A stretch of 37,932 nucleotides of DNA from an uncultured Clostridia bacterium. GTDB taxonomy: Bacteria > Bacillota > Clostridia > TANB77 > CAG-508. The notes below the pieces were generated by a model, which saw only the letters and a list, made by a program, of their open reading frames with translations, was not told the DNA's origin and ran no database searches. Of the stretch, positions 7,771 through 16,000 are shown piece after piece. Each line of letters begins with the position of its first letter. The stretch's first letter is position 1. The translations under genes were made by a program, and so were the position numbers. The stretch spans positions 1-37,932 of the forward strand of contig CANRGN010000017.1 of assembly GCA_947630235.1 (NCBI GenBank). Reading direction: 5' to 3'.

Positions 7771-8270
7771 ATATTTATTCCTTTTATTTTTTTATAATTT
7801 TATCAAAAGAACAAATTTTTGTAAAGTTTCAAAAAAATAAAAAATTAAAAAAATATAAGTTTAAATTATTTTTTTTCTATAAAAGTTTTTAATTTGTTTA
7901 TATTTATTAAATAATTATAAACAAATAATAATAAATGTTAATAATAGAGAAACTTTATGTTATTAGAAAAAATAATAAAAATATTTTATACTAATATTGA
8001 TATATTTATTTTATTCTATTTTTTCAAATTTTTATTTTCTATTTTTATTTTTTTCTATTATTTATTTTTTTCAAATTCTATAAATATATCTAGAAAAGGA
8101 TTTTTATCCTTTTCTATTTTTATCAGTAGAAACGGTTTTCGCTGGCTGAAAAAAGTATTGAAATAATATTATTTATATGTTACGCCATTCATGCAAATAT
8201 TTATAGTTAAAATTATTATAAAATTGGAAACAAAAAAGTAATATCTATAAATTTATTTTTTATTAAATTA
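7771..8270. other. AT-rich intergenic region with a terminator-like hairpin
   Basis: A perfect 11-bp stem (TAGAAAAGGAT 8091-8101 / ATCCTTTTCTA 8106-8116) with a T-rich tail resembles an intrinsic terminator on the plus strand. A hydrophobic, low-complexity 69-codon frame from 7957 to 8166 runs through this hairpin and has a weak ribosome binding site; I do not accept it as a gene. The hairpin could be the end of a small untranslated transcript starting near 7950. Confidence 0.4.
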
Positions 8271-8299
8271 TTGAAAAAAATATATATTATTATTATACT
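8271..8299 (+). promoter_or_regulatory. Sigma-A promoter of the small membrane protein/Lgt-like operon
   Basis: -35 TTGAAA, 17-bp spacer, -10 TATACT, 53 bp before ATG 8353. Confidence 0.65.
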
Positions 8300-8352
8300 A
8301 TATATAAATATTTTTAAATATAATGTTAGTTTTGGGAAGGTTCTGAGGTAAA

Positions 8353-8571
8353 ATGAGTAAAGATAAAGCAACTTTATTTGCTTTTTTTGGAGCATTAATT
8401 CTAATAGCAATAATGTTAGTAAGCACAATAATAAATTTAAGTAAAATTTCTAATGTTCGAAAAGAAAAACAATTAAATAATAGTAATTCGGTACAAGAAA
8501 ATAAATCCATAATTAATTATGTAAGTGAAGATAACATAATTATTAAAAATGATGAAAATATAGATGAATAG
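8353..8571 (+). CDS. Small single-pass membrane protein (72 aa)
   Basis: Starts with MSKDKATLFAFFGALILIAIMLVSTIINLSKI (one membrane helix, residues 7-30), then a polar, acidic tail ending KNDENIDE. TGAGGT four bases before the ATG is a good ribosome binding site. It heads a run of four tightly packed membrane-protein genes (gaps of 9 and 14 bp, then an overlap) sharing one promoter. Family not recognised. Confidence 0.6.
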   Translation: MSKDKATLFAFFGALILIAIMLVSTIINLSKISNVRKEKQLNNSNSVQENKSIINYVSEDNIIIKNDENIDE

Positions 8572-8580
8572 GAATAAATT

Positions 8581-8823
8581 ATGAAAATAAAAAATAAATT
8601 TGGATTTTTGCAAATTTTTATATCATATATTTTTTTATGGATACCACTTATTATAAAATTTTTTACTAAAATTTTAAATAAGGATATTTTTATAATATGT
8701 TTAATGTTATCTTTATTAACAATGGTAGATGCTAAAATGAAGTATAATAATATTTTTGTAAAACTAAATTATTTTATAATTTTCTTTTTGCTTATAATAT
8801 TTTTTATTCTTATTATGATATAA
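8581..8823 (+). CDS. Small multi-pass membrane protein (80 aa)
   Basis: A very hydrophobic protein with three likely membrane helices (about residues 8-28, 34-50, 60-79) separated by KFFTKILNKD and DAKMKYNN. AGGAAT precedes the ATG. Nine bases separate it from the preceding gene and 14 from the Lgt-like gene, so it belongs to the same transcript. No recognised domain; the third helix/loop spacing resembles small sporulation or phage-shock type membrane peptides, but that is not evidence. Confidence 0.55.
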   Translation: MKIKNKFGFLQIFISYIFLWIPLIIKFFTKILNKDIFIICLMLSLLTMVDAKMKYNNIFVKLNYFIIFFLLIIFFILIMI

Positions 8824-8837
8824 AATGGAGTAAAGAT

Positions 8838-9545
8838 ATGTTAATAAATTTTGAAAATATTCCAGTTTATGGATTGTTCATTTTAATTTCGCTTTTTGTA
8901 AATTCTATAATTATATTTTTTTTAGCCAAAGCACAAAAAATAAATAAAAATGTTGTACTATGTTCTTTAACTTATGAATTGATAGGGATTATTACTGGTG
9001 CTAAAATATTGAATATGATTCAAATAAAAGAAAATAATAGCTTTTATTATGCTGGATTTTCTTCATATGGAGGAGTAATAGGTGGTATTTTTTCATTAGT
9101 TATTTTTAGTAGATTATACAAAATTCCTTTGAAAAAATTGTTAAATATTTATGTTCCATTATTACCATTATTGTATTCTATATCAAAAATAGGTTGTTTT
9201 TTTGCAGGATGTTGTTATGGAATTGAGTATGATGGAATAGGTTGTGTAATATATGAATATTCTAAAGATGCTCCATTAAATATAAAATTATTTCCAGTTC
9301 AAATTATCGAAACAATAGTAAATTTTATTATATTTATTTTTATTTTATTTATATATAAAAAAAATAAAGATAATTTGAAAATTGTTGGTTTTGTTTTTAT
9401 ATTATGTGGAATAAGTAAGTTTTTGTTAGAATTTTTAAGATTCTCATGGAATGGTTTTATAACTTCAACACAAATTATTAGTATTATTTTTATAATTATT
9501 GGAATTTTTATTAACATGAAAGGAAGAAAAAATGAAGAGAAATAG
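8838..9545 (+). CDS. Lgt-like (prolipoprotein diacylglyceryl transferase family) membrane protein
   Basis: A 235-residue protein with about seven membrane helices and the Lgt layout: SSYGGVIGG where Lgt has HGG-IGG, SKIGCFFAGCCYG where Lgt has R-IGNF-NGE, PVQIIE, and KFLLEFLRFSW. The essential His of the HGG motif is Tyr here, the Arg is Lys, and the Asn/Glu positions are Cys, so ordinary diacylglyceryl transfer to lipoproteins is doubtful. The Cys-rich AGCCYG motif is typical of a divergent Lgt-like subgroup in Firmicutes. The true lgt is expected elsewhere. It is embedded in an operon of small membrane proteins directly before sigG and overlaps the next gene by 14 bp. Confidence 0.8.
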   Translation: MLINFENIPVYGLFILISLFVNSIIIFFLAKAQKINKNVVLCSLTYELIGIITGAKILNMIQIKENNSFYYAGFSSYGGVIGGIFSLVIFSRLYKIPLKKLLNIYVPLLPLLYSISKIGCFFAGCCYGIEYDGIGCVIYEYSKDAPLNIKLFPVQIIETIVNFIIFIFILFIYKKNKDNLKIVGFVFILCGISKFLLEFLRFSWNGFITSTQIISIIFIIIGIFINMKGRKNEEK

Positions 9546-9945
9546 AGTTTATATTATTTGGATTATTTTTTTAATTATTTTAATTTTATTTGATATATAT
9601 AATTTTTCTCATCCTATAAAATCAAATAGTGATAAAACAATTTACAAAGGAAAAATTTATAATATAAATAAACAAGTAGAATATAATGAAAATTCAGAAT
9701 ATACAGATGTATATAGTTTAGATGTAAAAACCGATAAAAATGGAGTAATAAATATAAATTTAAGTAAAGATGAAGCATCTAAATACAAGAAAGATGATTC
9801 AATTAATTTTTATGAAGATAAAGGAGAATATGTTATTACTAATGAAAAAGCAAATGATAGTAATTATAGTGTAATATGGATAATATTATTAATAATAGAA
9901 GTTATAGTAGTAATATTATTAGTACTTAAAATGAGAAAAAATTAA
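9532..9945 (+). CDS. Two-helix membrane protein with external domain (137 aa)
   Basis: N-terminal helix (residues 7-25), a ~85-residue polar segment predicted to be outside (YKGKIYNINKQVEYN..., VYSLDVKTDKNGVININLSKDEASKYKKDDSINFY), and a C-terminal helix (about 113-132) ending LKMRKN. The middle looks like a small beta domain. It overlaps the end of the Lgt-like gene by 14 bp, so translation is probably coupled and a shared function is likely. Family unknown. Its transcript ends in the hairpin that also contains the sigG ribosome binding site. Confidence 0.65.
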   Translation: MKRNRVYIIWIIFLIILILFDIYNFSHPIKSNSDKTIYKGKIYNINKQVEYNENSEYTDVYSLDVKTDKNGVININLSKDEASKYKKDDSINFYEDKGEYVITNEKANDSNYSVIWIILLIIEVIVVILLVLKMRKN

Positions 9946-9952
9946 AGAATAA

Positions 9953-10007
9953 AAAAACCTTCATTTGGAAATAATGTTATTAACATTATTTGTAAATGGA
10001 GGTTTTT
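9953..10007 (+). promoter_or_regulatory. Long hairpin: terminator of upstream operon and lock on the sigG ribosome binding site
   Basis: Lower stem of 14 bp (9953-9966 with 9994-10007, one G-U), a 2x2 internal loop, and an upper stem of 10 bp (9969-9978 with 9982-9991) closed by 3 bases. The right arm contains GGAGG (9998-10002), the ribosome binding site of sigG, paired to AACCTTC in the left arm. A T-run follows, so the same structure can act as a terminator for the operon upstream. Sequestering of the site would keep sigG translation low on transcripts that include the left arm. Confidence 0.75.
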
Positions 10008-10010
10008 AAT

Positions 10011-10784
10011 TTGATAAACAAGGTAGAAATATGTGGTGTAAATACCAGTAAATTACCTGTGCTATCAAACGAAGAAAAACAAGAGCTTTTAATTAAAATA
10101 AAAAATGGTGATATTGATGCAAGGGAAAAGTTCATTAAAGGAAATTTAAGATTAGTTTTATCTGTTGTTCAAAGATTTGGAGGAAGAGGAGAAAATCCAG
10201 ATGATTTGTTTCAAGTAGGATGTGTAGGTTTGATAAAAGCAATAGATAATTTTGATATAAATCAAGAAGTTCAATTTAGTACTTATGGGGTACCAATGAT
10301 AATTGGTGAAATAAGAAGATATTTGAGAGATAATAATATGGTAAGAGTAAGTAGGTCTATTAGAGATTTAGCGTATAGGGTTTTGCAGGAAAAAGAAAAA
10401 TTTTTAAAAGAAAAGGGTAGAGAAGCTACAATAGATGAACTGGCTAAAAATCTAGAAGTTGAAAAAGAAGAAATAGCTTTAAGTTTAGATGCAATACAAG
10501 ATCCTGTATCACTTCAAGAACCTGTTTATAATGATGGTCAAGATAGTGTATATATTATGGATCAAATAAAAGATAATAAAAATACAGCAGAAAAGTGGAT
10601 AGATGATTTAGCAATTTCAGAGGCTATAAAAAAACTATCAGAAAAAGAAAAAATGATTATAGATAAAAGATTTTTTTTAGCAAAAACTCAAATGGAGGTT
10701 GCAGATGAAATTGGAATATCTCAAGCTCAGGTATCAAGAATAGAAAAAAATGCAATAGCTCACATAAAAAGATTATATAAGTAA
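10011..10784 (+). CDS. sigG: RNA polymerase sporulation sigma factor SigG (late forespore)
   Basis: A 257-residue sigma-70 family factor. The N-terminus NKVEICGVNTSKLPVLSNEE is the SigG signature. Region 2 follows (REKFIKGNLRLVLSVVQRF, DDLFQVGCVGLIKAIDNFD, FSTYGVPMIIGEIRRYLRDN), then region 3, and region 4 ends with MEVADEIGISQAQVSRIEK. SigG directs late forespore gene expression after engulfment. I place the start at TTG 10011, eight bases after GGAGG, because an upstream in-frame ATG (9996) lies inside the ribosome binding site. The site is buried in a hairpin, so translation is probably restrained. ylmC lies convergently downstream. No spoIIGA/sigE is adjacent here, unlike the bacillus arrangement. 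Confidence 0.95.
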   Translation: MINKVEICGVNTSKLPVLSNEEKQELLIKIKNGDIDAREKFIKGNLRLVLSVVQRFGGRGENPDDLFQVGCVGLIKAIDNFDINQEVQFSTYGVPMIIGEIRRYLRDNNMVRVSRSIRDLAYRVLQEKEKFLKEKGREATIDELAKNLEVEKEEIALSLDAIQDPVSLQEPVYNDGQDSVYIMDQIKDNKNTAEKWIDDLAISEAIKKLSEKEKMIIDKRFFLAKTQMEVADEIGISQAQVSRIEKNAIAHIKRLYK

Positions 10785-10822
10785 AAATTTAAATGCGATA
10801 CTTTTGTATCGCATTTAAATTT
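10785..10822. terminator. Bidirectional terminator between sigG and ylmC
   Basis: A perfect 17-bp stem (AAATTTAAATGCGATAC and its complement) with loop TTTT. The right arm overlaps the end of the minus-strand ylmC gene. Confidence 0.85.
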
Positions 10823-11048
10823 CTACTAAGATAATTTCTTCACCAATACATTTAATAGAAGTCCATGGAATAGAAATTTCATCTTGAGAAAAAAATCCGC
10901 TTAAAAACTTAGAATTTCCAGGAACTATAATAGATGTAATATTTCCAGTAGATAAATCAGCTGTAACATCTTGAACAAATCCTAATCTTTGAGCATTTTT
11001 TATGTTTATCACTTCTTTATGTTTAAAATCTAAGCCTTTAGAATACAT
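10815..11048 (-). CDS. ylmC: YlmC/YmxH-family sporulation protein (PRC-barrel)
   Basis: A 77-residue PRC-barrel protein: KEVINIKNAQRLGFVQDV, the turn TGNITSIIVPG, FSQDEISIPWTSIKCIGEEIILVEI. Length and motifs match the small YlmC/YmxH group present in spore formers, often near sigE or sigG; its molecular role is not established. The ATG is preceded by AGGTGATG. It is transcribed towards sigG from a TATAAT-containing promoter and shares the terminator with it. Confidence 0.88.
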   Translation of the reverse strand: MYSKGLDFKHKEVINIKNAQRLGFVQDVTADLSTGNITSIIVPGNSKFLSGFFSQDEISIPWTSIKCIGEEIILVEI

Positions 11049-11064
11049 TTACATCACCTAAAAC

Positions 11065-11094
11065 ATTATATGTTGCATAGTAAAAAAATGTTAA
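11065..11094 (-). promoter_or_regulatory. ylmC: Possible promoter of ylmC
   Basis: On the minus strand, TTAACA (11089-11094) and TATAAT (11065-11070) with an 18-bp spacer lie just upstream of the gene. CATATAAT would also partly fit forespore sigma factors, so the sigma assignment is open. Confidence 0.4.
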
Positions 11095-11161
11095 TAAAAA
11101 TTACGTATAACAAACATAAATTATGGAAAAAATTATATAAAACGAATTTAAGGAGGAATTT

Positions 11162-11479
11162 ATGGTAAATAATAAACTTAAAAATATTATTGTATTAAAA
11201 GGTATGGCATCAAATGTTGTTCAGGAAGCGATTGTGGTTTTAAGACCAAATATAGATTTAGAAAAACCAGATATTTATTTAAAAAATAAAGAAATAAATT
11301 CAAAAGATATAAAAAAGAAAAGTGTTGTTTCAGAAGCTGAATTTGTTATTAATAATTATATAAAAGAAATAGAAAGTACAAATACTAAAAGAAAGAGAAA
11401 AAAAATAGAACGAAGATATAAATTCTCAAAAATATTAAATATAATTTTATTTATAGCTTTTATAATTAGTTTGTCATAA
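11162..11479 (+). CDS. Small C-terminally anchored protein (105 aa), sporulation-linked by context
   Basis: Residues 1-35 (KLKNIIVLKGMASNVVQEAIVVLRPNI) look like a compact conserved motif. A basic stretch (TKRKRKKIERRYKFSK) precedes a C-terminal hydrophobic segment (residues 90-104), so the protein is probably tail-anchored with its body in the cytosol. AAGGAGG lies six bases before the ATG. It precedes the M23/SpoIVFA-like and SpoIVFB genes in the same direction (56 bp gap). Family not recognised; partnership with the SpoIVF pair is inferred from position only. Confidence 0.6.
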   Translation: MVNNKLKNIIVLKGMASNVVQEAIVVLRPNIDLEKPDIYLKNKEINSKDIKKKSVVSEAEFVINNYIKEIESTNTKRKRKKIERRYKFSKILNIILFIAFIISLS

Positions 11480-11535
11480 ATTATTTTTTTTTGAATATAT
11501 TTTAATATAAATTCTTTGAAAGGAAATGAGCAAAA

Positions 11536-12366
11536 GTGGAAAGAATTGTTGATGATTCAGAAAGTAGAAGAAGGGCAGAAGAAATATATTCAAGAAGAAA
11601 TGGAATAAATGTAACTTCTAATAGGAAAAAATATTTTTCAATTTATAAGTTTTTATTCCAATTAATGGTTTTAATTAACTTAGCTATTGTTTTAATTTTT
11701 TATAATAATAGGAATTTTATATTTAGTTCAGATTTTTTAAAACAAGTAAACGATTTTTATAATATAAATATTATTGAAAAAATTAATAACTTTTTTGAAG
11801 CAGAAAATATTGAAAAACAAGATAGTGTAAATAATGATAAAAATGAAGTGAAAGATGAAAATAATATTCAAAATCAAAATTCAAATAATCAAACTGAAGA
11901 AAAGAATAGTGAAGTTCAAAATACTAATATAGAGCAAGGAAATGCAAAAGAAAAAAGTGAAATAGAAAAAATTAATGAAAGTTATAGTTTTATTAAGCCA
12001 ATAAATGGAACTATAACTTCTTTTTTTGGAGATAGAGAATCATCCAATTCTAATATATCAGGTTTTCATACAGGTATAGATATTTCTGCATTAGCTGGAA
12101 CAAAAATATTATCTTCAATATGTGGAAATGTAATCTTAGAATCTAATGAAGGAAATTATGGAAAACACTTAAAAATTCAAAATAATGAAATAATTACATT
12201 GTATGCTCATTGTAAAACTATTTATGTAAAACAAGGAGACTATGTTATGCAAGGACAAGAAATAGCTGAAGTTGGCAGTACTGGTAATAGTACAGGCCCA
12301 CATTTGCATTTTGAAATAAGGCATAATGATGAATATTTAAATCCATGTGAAATTTTAAGTTTTTAG
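11536..12366 (+). CDS. Membrane-anchored M23 peptidase, SpoIVFA-like
   Basis: A 276-residue protein: cytoplasmic N-terminus (RRRAEEIYSRRNG), one membrane helix (about residues 37-57), a Asn/Glu-rich linker (90-148), and an M23/LytM domain from about 153. All zinc ligands are present (His178 and Asp182 in GFHTGID; GPHLHFEIR near 255-259). Topology and position 8 bp before spoIVFB match SpoIVFA, the regulator of SpoIVFB in pro-sigma-K processing. Unlike degenerate SpoIVFA, the peptidase residues are retained, so it could be active. It starts at GTG 11536. A short out-of-frame ATG at 11526 sits closer to the AAAGGA site and could reduce initiation. Identification as spoIVFA is by context. Confidence 0.78.
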   Translation: MERIVDDSESRRRAEEIYSRRNGINVTSNRKKYFSIYKFLFQLMVLINLAIVLIFYNNRNFIFSSDFLKQVNDFYNINIIEKINNFFEAENIEKQDSVNNDKNEVKDENNIQNQNSNNQTEEKNSEVQNTNIEQGNAKEKSEIEKINESYSFIKPINGTITSFFGDRESSNSNISGFHTGIDISALAGTKILSSICGNVILESNEGNYGKHLKIQNNEIITLYAHCKTIYVKQGDYVMQGQEIAEVGSTGNSTGPHLHFEIRHNDEYLNPCEILSF

Positions 12367-12374
12367 GAGGAAAA

Positions 12375-12938
12375 TTGATATATTTAATTTTTTTAATTTC
12401 TATTTTAATACATGAATTTAGCCATATATTGGTTGGAATTTTTTTTGGATATAAAGTAAAAAATTTTAAATTTTTACCTTTTGGTGCTTATATAGAATTT
12501 AAAGAACATTATAAAATAAAAAAACAGATTTTAAAAAATTGTATTATTTATTTAATGGGTCCAATTAGTAATTTTTTAATAAGTTTAATTTTTGTTTTTT
12601 ATAATTTTAAATATAGTGAACAAATTGTATATATTAACTTTATTTTAGGAATATTTAATTTGCTTCCAATTATACCATTAGATGGATCAAAAATCTTAAG
12701 AGAAATCTTAATAAATTTTTTTGATAACAAAAGAAGTAATATATATTCATATAGGGTAAGTAAAATATTGTTATGTTTATCTACATTTATATATTCTATT
12801 TTAATAATAAAAATTAAGAATATATCATTATTTATTGTATTGTTATATTTATGGTATATTGATTATAAAGAAGAAAAAAAATTAAATACTGTTATAAAGG
12901 CATATAAGATAATAGAAAAAACTAATATTAAGTATTGA
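12375..12938 (+). CDS. spoIVFB: SpoIVFB-type site-2 (M50) intramembrane protease
   Basis: A 187-residue multi-pass protein with HEFSH (residues 13-17; catalytic Glu14) in the first helix and NLLPIIPLDGSKIL with Asp103 as third zinc ligand. MGPISNFLISL (61-71) is the usual G-x-x-x-N segment of site-2 proteases. SpoIVFB cleaves pro-sigma-K in the mother cell membrane around the forespore. Here no C-terminal CBS domain is visible; the end is a short polar tail. It starts at TTG 12375, four bases after AGGAGG, and follows the M23/SpoIVFA-like gene by 8 bp, so they are one operon. Whether its substrate here is pro-sigma-K is inferred from family. Confidence 0.88.
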   Translation: MIYLIFLISILIHEFSHILVGIFFGYKVKNFKFLPFGAYIEFKEHYKIKKQILKNCIIYLMGPISNFLISLIFVFYNFKYSEQIVYINFILGIFNLLPIIPLDGSKILREILINFFDNKRSNIYSYRVSKILLCLSTFIYSILIIKIKNISLFIVLLYLWYIDYKEEKKLNTVIKAYKIIEKTNIKY

Positions 12939-13021
12939 AATAAATTTTGTTTAATAGTAAACTTAATATGAGATTGATAGAAAATTTTTTTTATTTAAAA
13001 ATATATAAGAGGTGTGTACTA

Positions 13022-16000
13022 ATGATACGAAAAAATATTAAACAAAACAAAGGAATTACTTTAATATCTATGATTTTAGCTATAATTGTTATATTTATTA
13101 TTATAGGTACTATTTCATATAGTTCTATTAATAGTTTTAAAGTAAGAAATTTACAAAATTTATTTAGTGATATAGATACGTTAGATGATGCTATTTCTGT
13201 TTATTACATTAAGAATGGAGATTTACCAGTATATTATTCTTCATATGATTTTAATGGAAATAAATGTGAATATCAACCTTTTTCAATAAAAAATACAATG
13301 TCATCTTCGATTACATATTTAAAATTTAAAGAAAAGAATAGAAACAATTCTTTTATTTCTTATGGTATTTTGGATGCAACTAAATTGAATAATGTAAATT
13401 TAAATAAAGTTCATAATGTTCCAAGTAATATAGAGGCTGGAAATTTTTTTCAAAATAAATCTAATGACAAAAAAAATTTAGAAAGTTCGATATCATCTGG
13501 AATCTATGTTATAAATCTTGATACGCATAAGGTTTATTATACCAAAGGTGTTGCATCAGATGGGAAAATGTATTATACAAAAGATGATGATAATTCTTCT
13601 ACAATTTATTCATTTAACAAACAAGAAGAAAGTACAGTTGAACAAAATGAATTACATCGAGAAAAAGAAGAAGAAATTACAGATCCTTATGTAACTGTCA
13701 AATTTTGGGCTAATGGAGGAGTAGGGGTACCTGATATTATGAAGGTTTATTTTCCTGAAACAGAATCAATTACACAAAAGAAATTATCTTCTTTATTATC
13801 TGGATATGCCCCTCCTGGTAGAACTGGAATGAAATTTTTAGGATATTCAACTTTTTCAGGTGGTAATGATGTTCAAATTTTATATTTTAATAGTGGTGTG
13901 TCATCAGGCTATGTACCTAATGGAGATAAAGATATTATTATTAAAAAAACAGATTGTGGAAATGAAATAAATGTTTATGCGATTTGGGGTGATGCAAATT
14001 CTTCAGTGATGTATTATTATAAATTAGAAGAAGGTGGTACATCTGGTGGAATTAATCCTACTCTAAGTGCAGGTGATAAATCTATTTCAAGAAGTTCAAC
14101 TATACCAGAGGGGGTATCAAATTATTTATATTTTGATATTCCATCTTCTGGATATACCATATCATGGGAATGGGATAATAATAATAATGAAACAAAACAA
14201 GCAATATATGATGGAGACTCAAAGAAAAATAATATTATTACTGGAAATAAATATACTACAACTGAAAGTGGAACAATTAAAATAAAAGGAAGTTTTTCTA
14301 ACTTACAAATAACTGGAGATGGTAATAGCAAAACTAAATTTTATCCAAACTATAGTGCTAAAATTTTAAAAATATATGGTACATCTGGTAGAAAAGATAA
14401 AGCAGGTACAATATTAAAAGATGCAAAAAACAAAGATCTTGAGTGGATGACCGATATAGATAGAATATTTACAATTCCAATTAATATGTTAAGTTATAAG
14501 AATATGGGAATAAAAGATAAAAATAATAAAGATTTATATGCAACAGATCCAGATAGTAAAGAGGAATTTTATTACCTAAAAAAGGTTATTGTTACAGATA
14601 CTGATTCTGCAAAAAAAGAAGGTAACAAAATTGATGATGCAATTGGATATGATGGACAGTATATACATGAAAATTATGTATATGGAGCTTATGATTTTGG
14701 GGAAAATGTTCAGTTACCAGCTAGTAGCGAAAAAACATATTGTTTCTATGCATATTTTGGAGCTAAAAATTATAAAATTACTAGCAGTAATTCAGCAAAT
14801 AGTAATCAAAAATATTATTATGAAGATTTAAAAGAAGCTTTTGATAGTGCTATTGAAAAAAAATTTGATAACATAGAAATAATGGATAATGTAAATACCA
14901 AAACAGCTATTGATTCTGTAAAAAATACACCAAATAGTGATAAGTATTATATAGAAAACTATGATCCTAGTTATGATAAAGATATTAATTTAAAAAATTC
15001 AGGAAGTACTATAAATTTAAATTTTAAATCTTATAATTTAAGAAGAAAAGGTAGTGTTATTTTTTCAAATATAATTTTGAAAGGATCTAATAATAGTGCT
15101 AGTTTAGAATTTGTAGATTCCGATTCAAATATACATAATAATGAAAATTCAGATTGGAAATTTGGCAATAGCAATATAGATATTCAAGGAAATTTAATTA
15201 TAAAAAATTTGTCTATAAAAAGTAATACTCAAAATAATAATATTATACGTTTGACTGGTTCGGGTTTAAATGGTAGTTCTAGTTTAAAAATTTTAGATGG
15301 AACTACAATAATTAATACTAATTATGTTGATAATAAAGAAAATCCAGCTATAATATCAATGGATTCCAATGCACAACAATTATATTTAGGTTGTGAATCT
15401 AAGGACCAATTAAATGTTAATAATAGAACGAAAGATTCAAAAATACGAATTACAAATGGAAATGGATATTGTGTTGATTTTAGAAATCGAGAAAATCAAC
15501 AAGAGAGTGGTGGTTATATAATTTGGAATTATGGAATTTTAAGTACGTATAATTATAAGTATAAAGCTGGTTATATTGGAATTAGTGATAATTTAGAAAA
15601 AATTAGTACAGCAGATAAAAACCAAGCATATCCATGCATACTTAATTCTGGAGAAAAATATAATGATAAAGATATTATTAATATACAATTAGCTGAGAAA
15701 ATGTGGACATGGAGTGATTCAGATAGTGGCTCAACACGAAGCTATGCATCAAATACATTGCAAAATGCTCATAATATGATGAATTTATCTGAAAAATCGA
15801 CTAGTATGACTTTAACAAGAAATAGTGCTTTTAAAAAATTAGAAAATAACGTTACTACAATAACTAAAGATGTAAATTTAGATTTTAATTCTACTAGTTC
15901 GAGTATGATTACAGTAACAAATAGTAATTTAATAATAAAAGCAAAAGTTAATATAAAAAAATATTATGGAAACACTAATTCGAAAATTTCTGTTACTGGT

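Noticed and set aside
7957..8166. 69-codon hydrophobic frame
   Set aside because: Low complexity, weak ribosome binding site, and it runs through a terminator-like hairpin.
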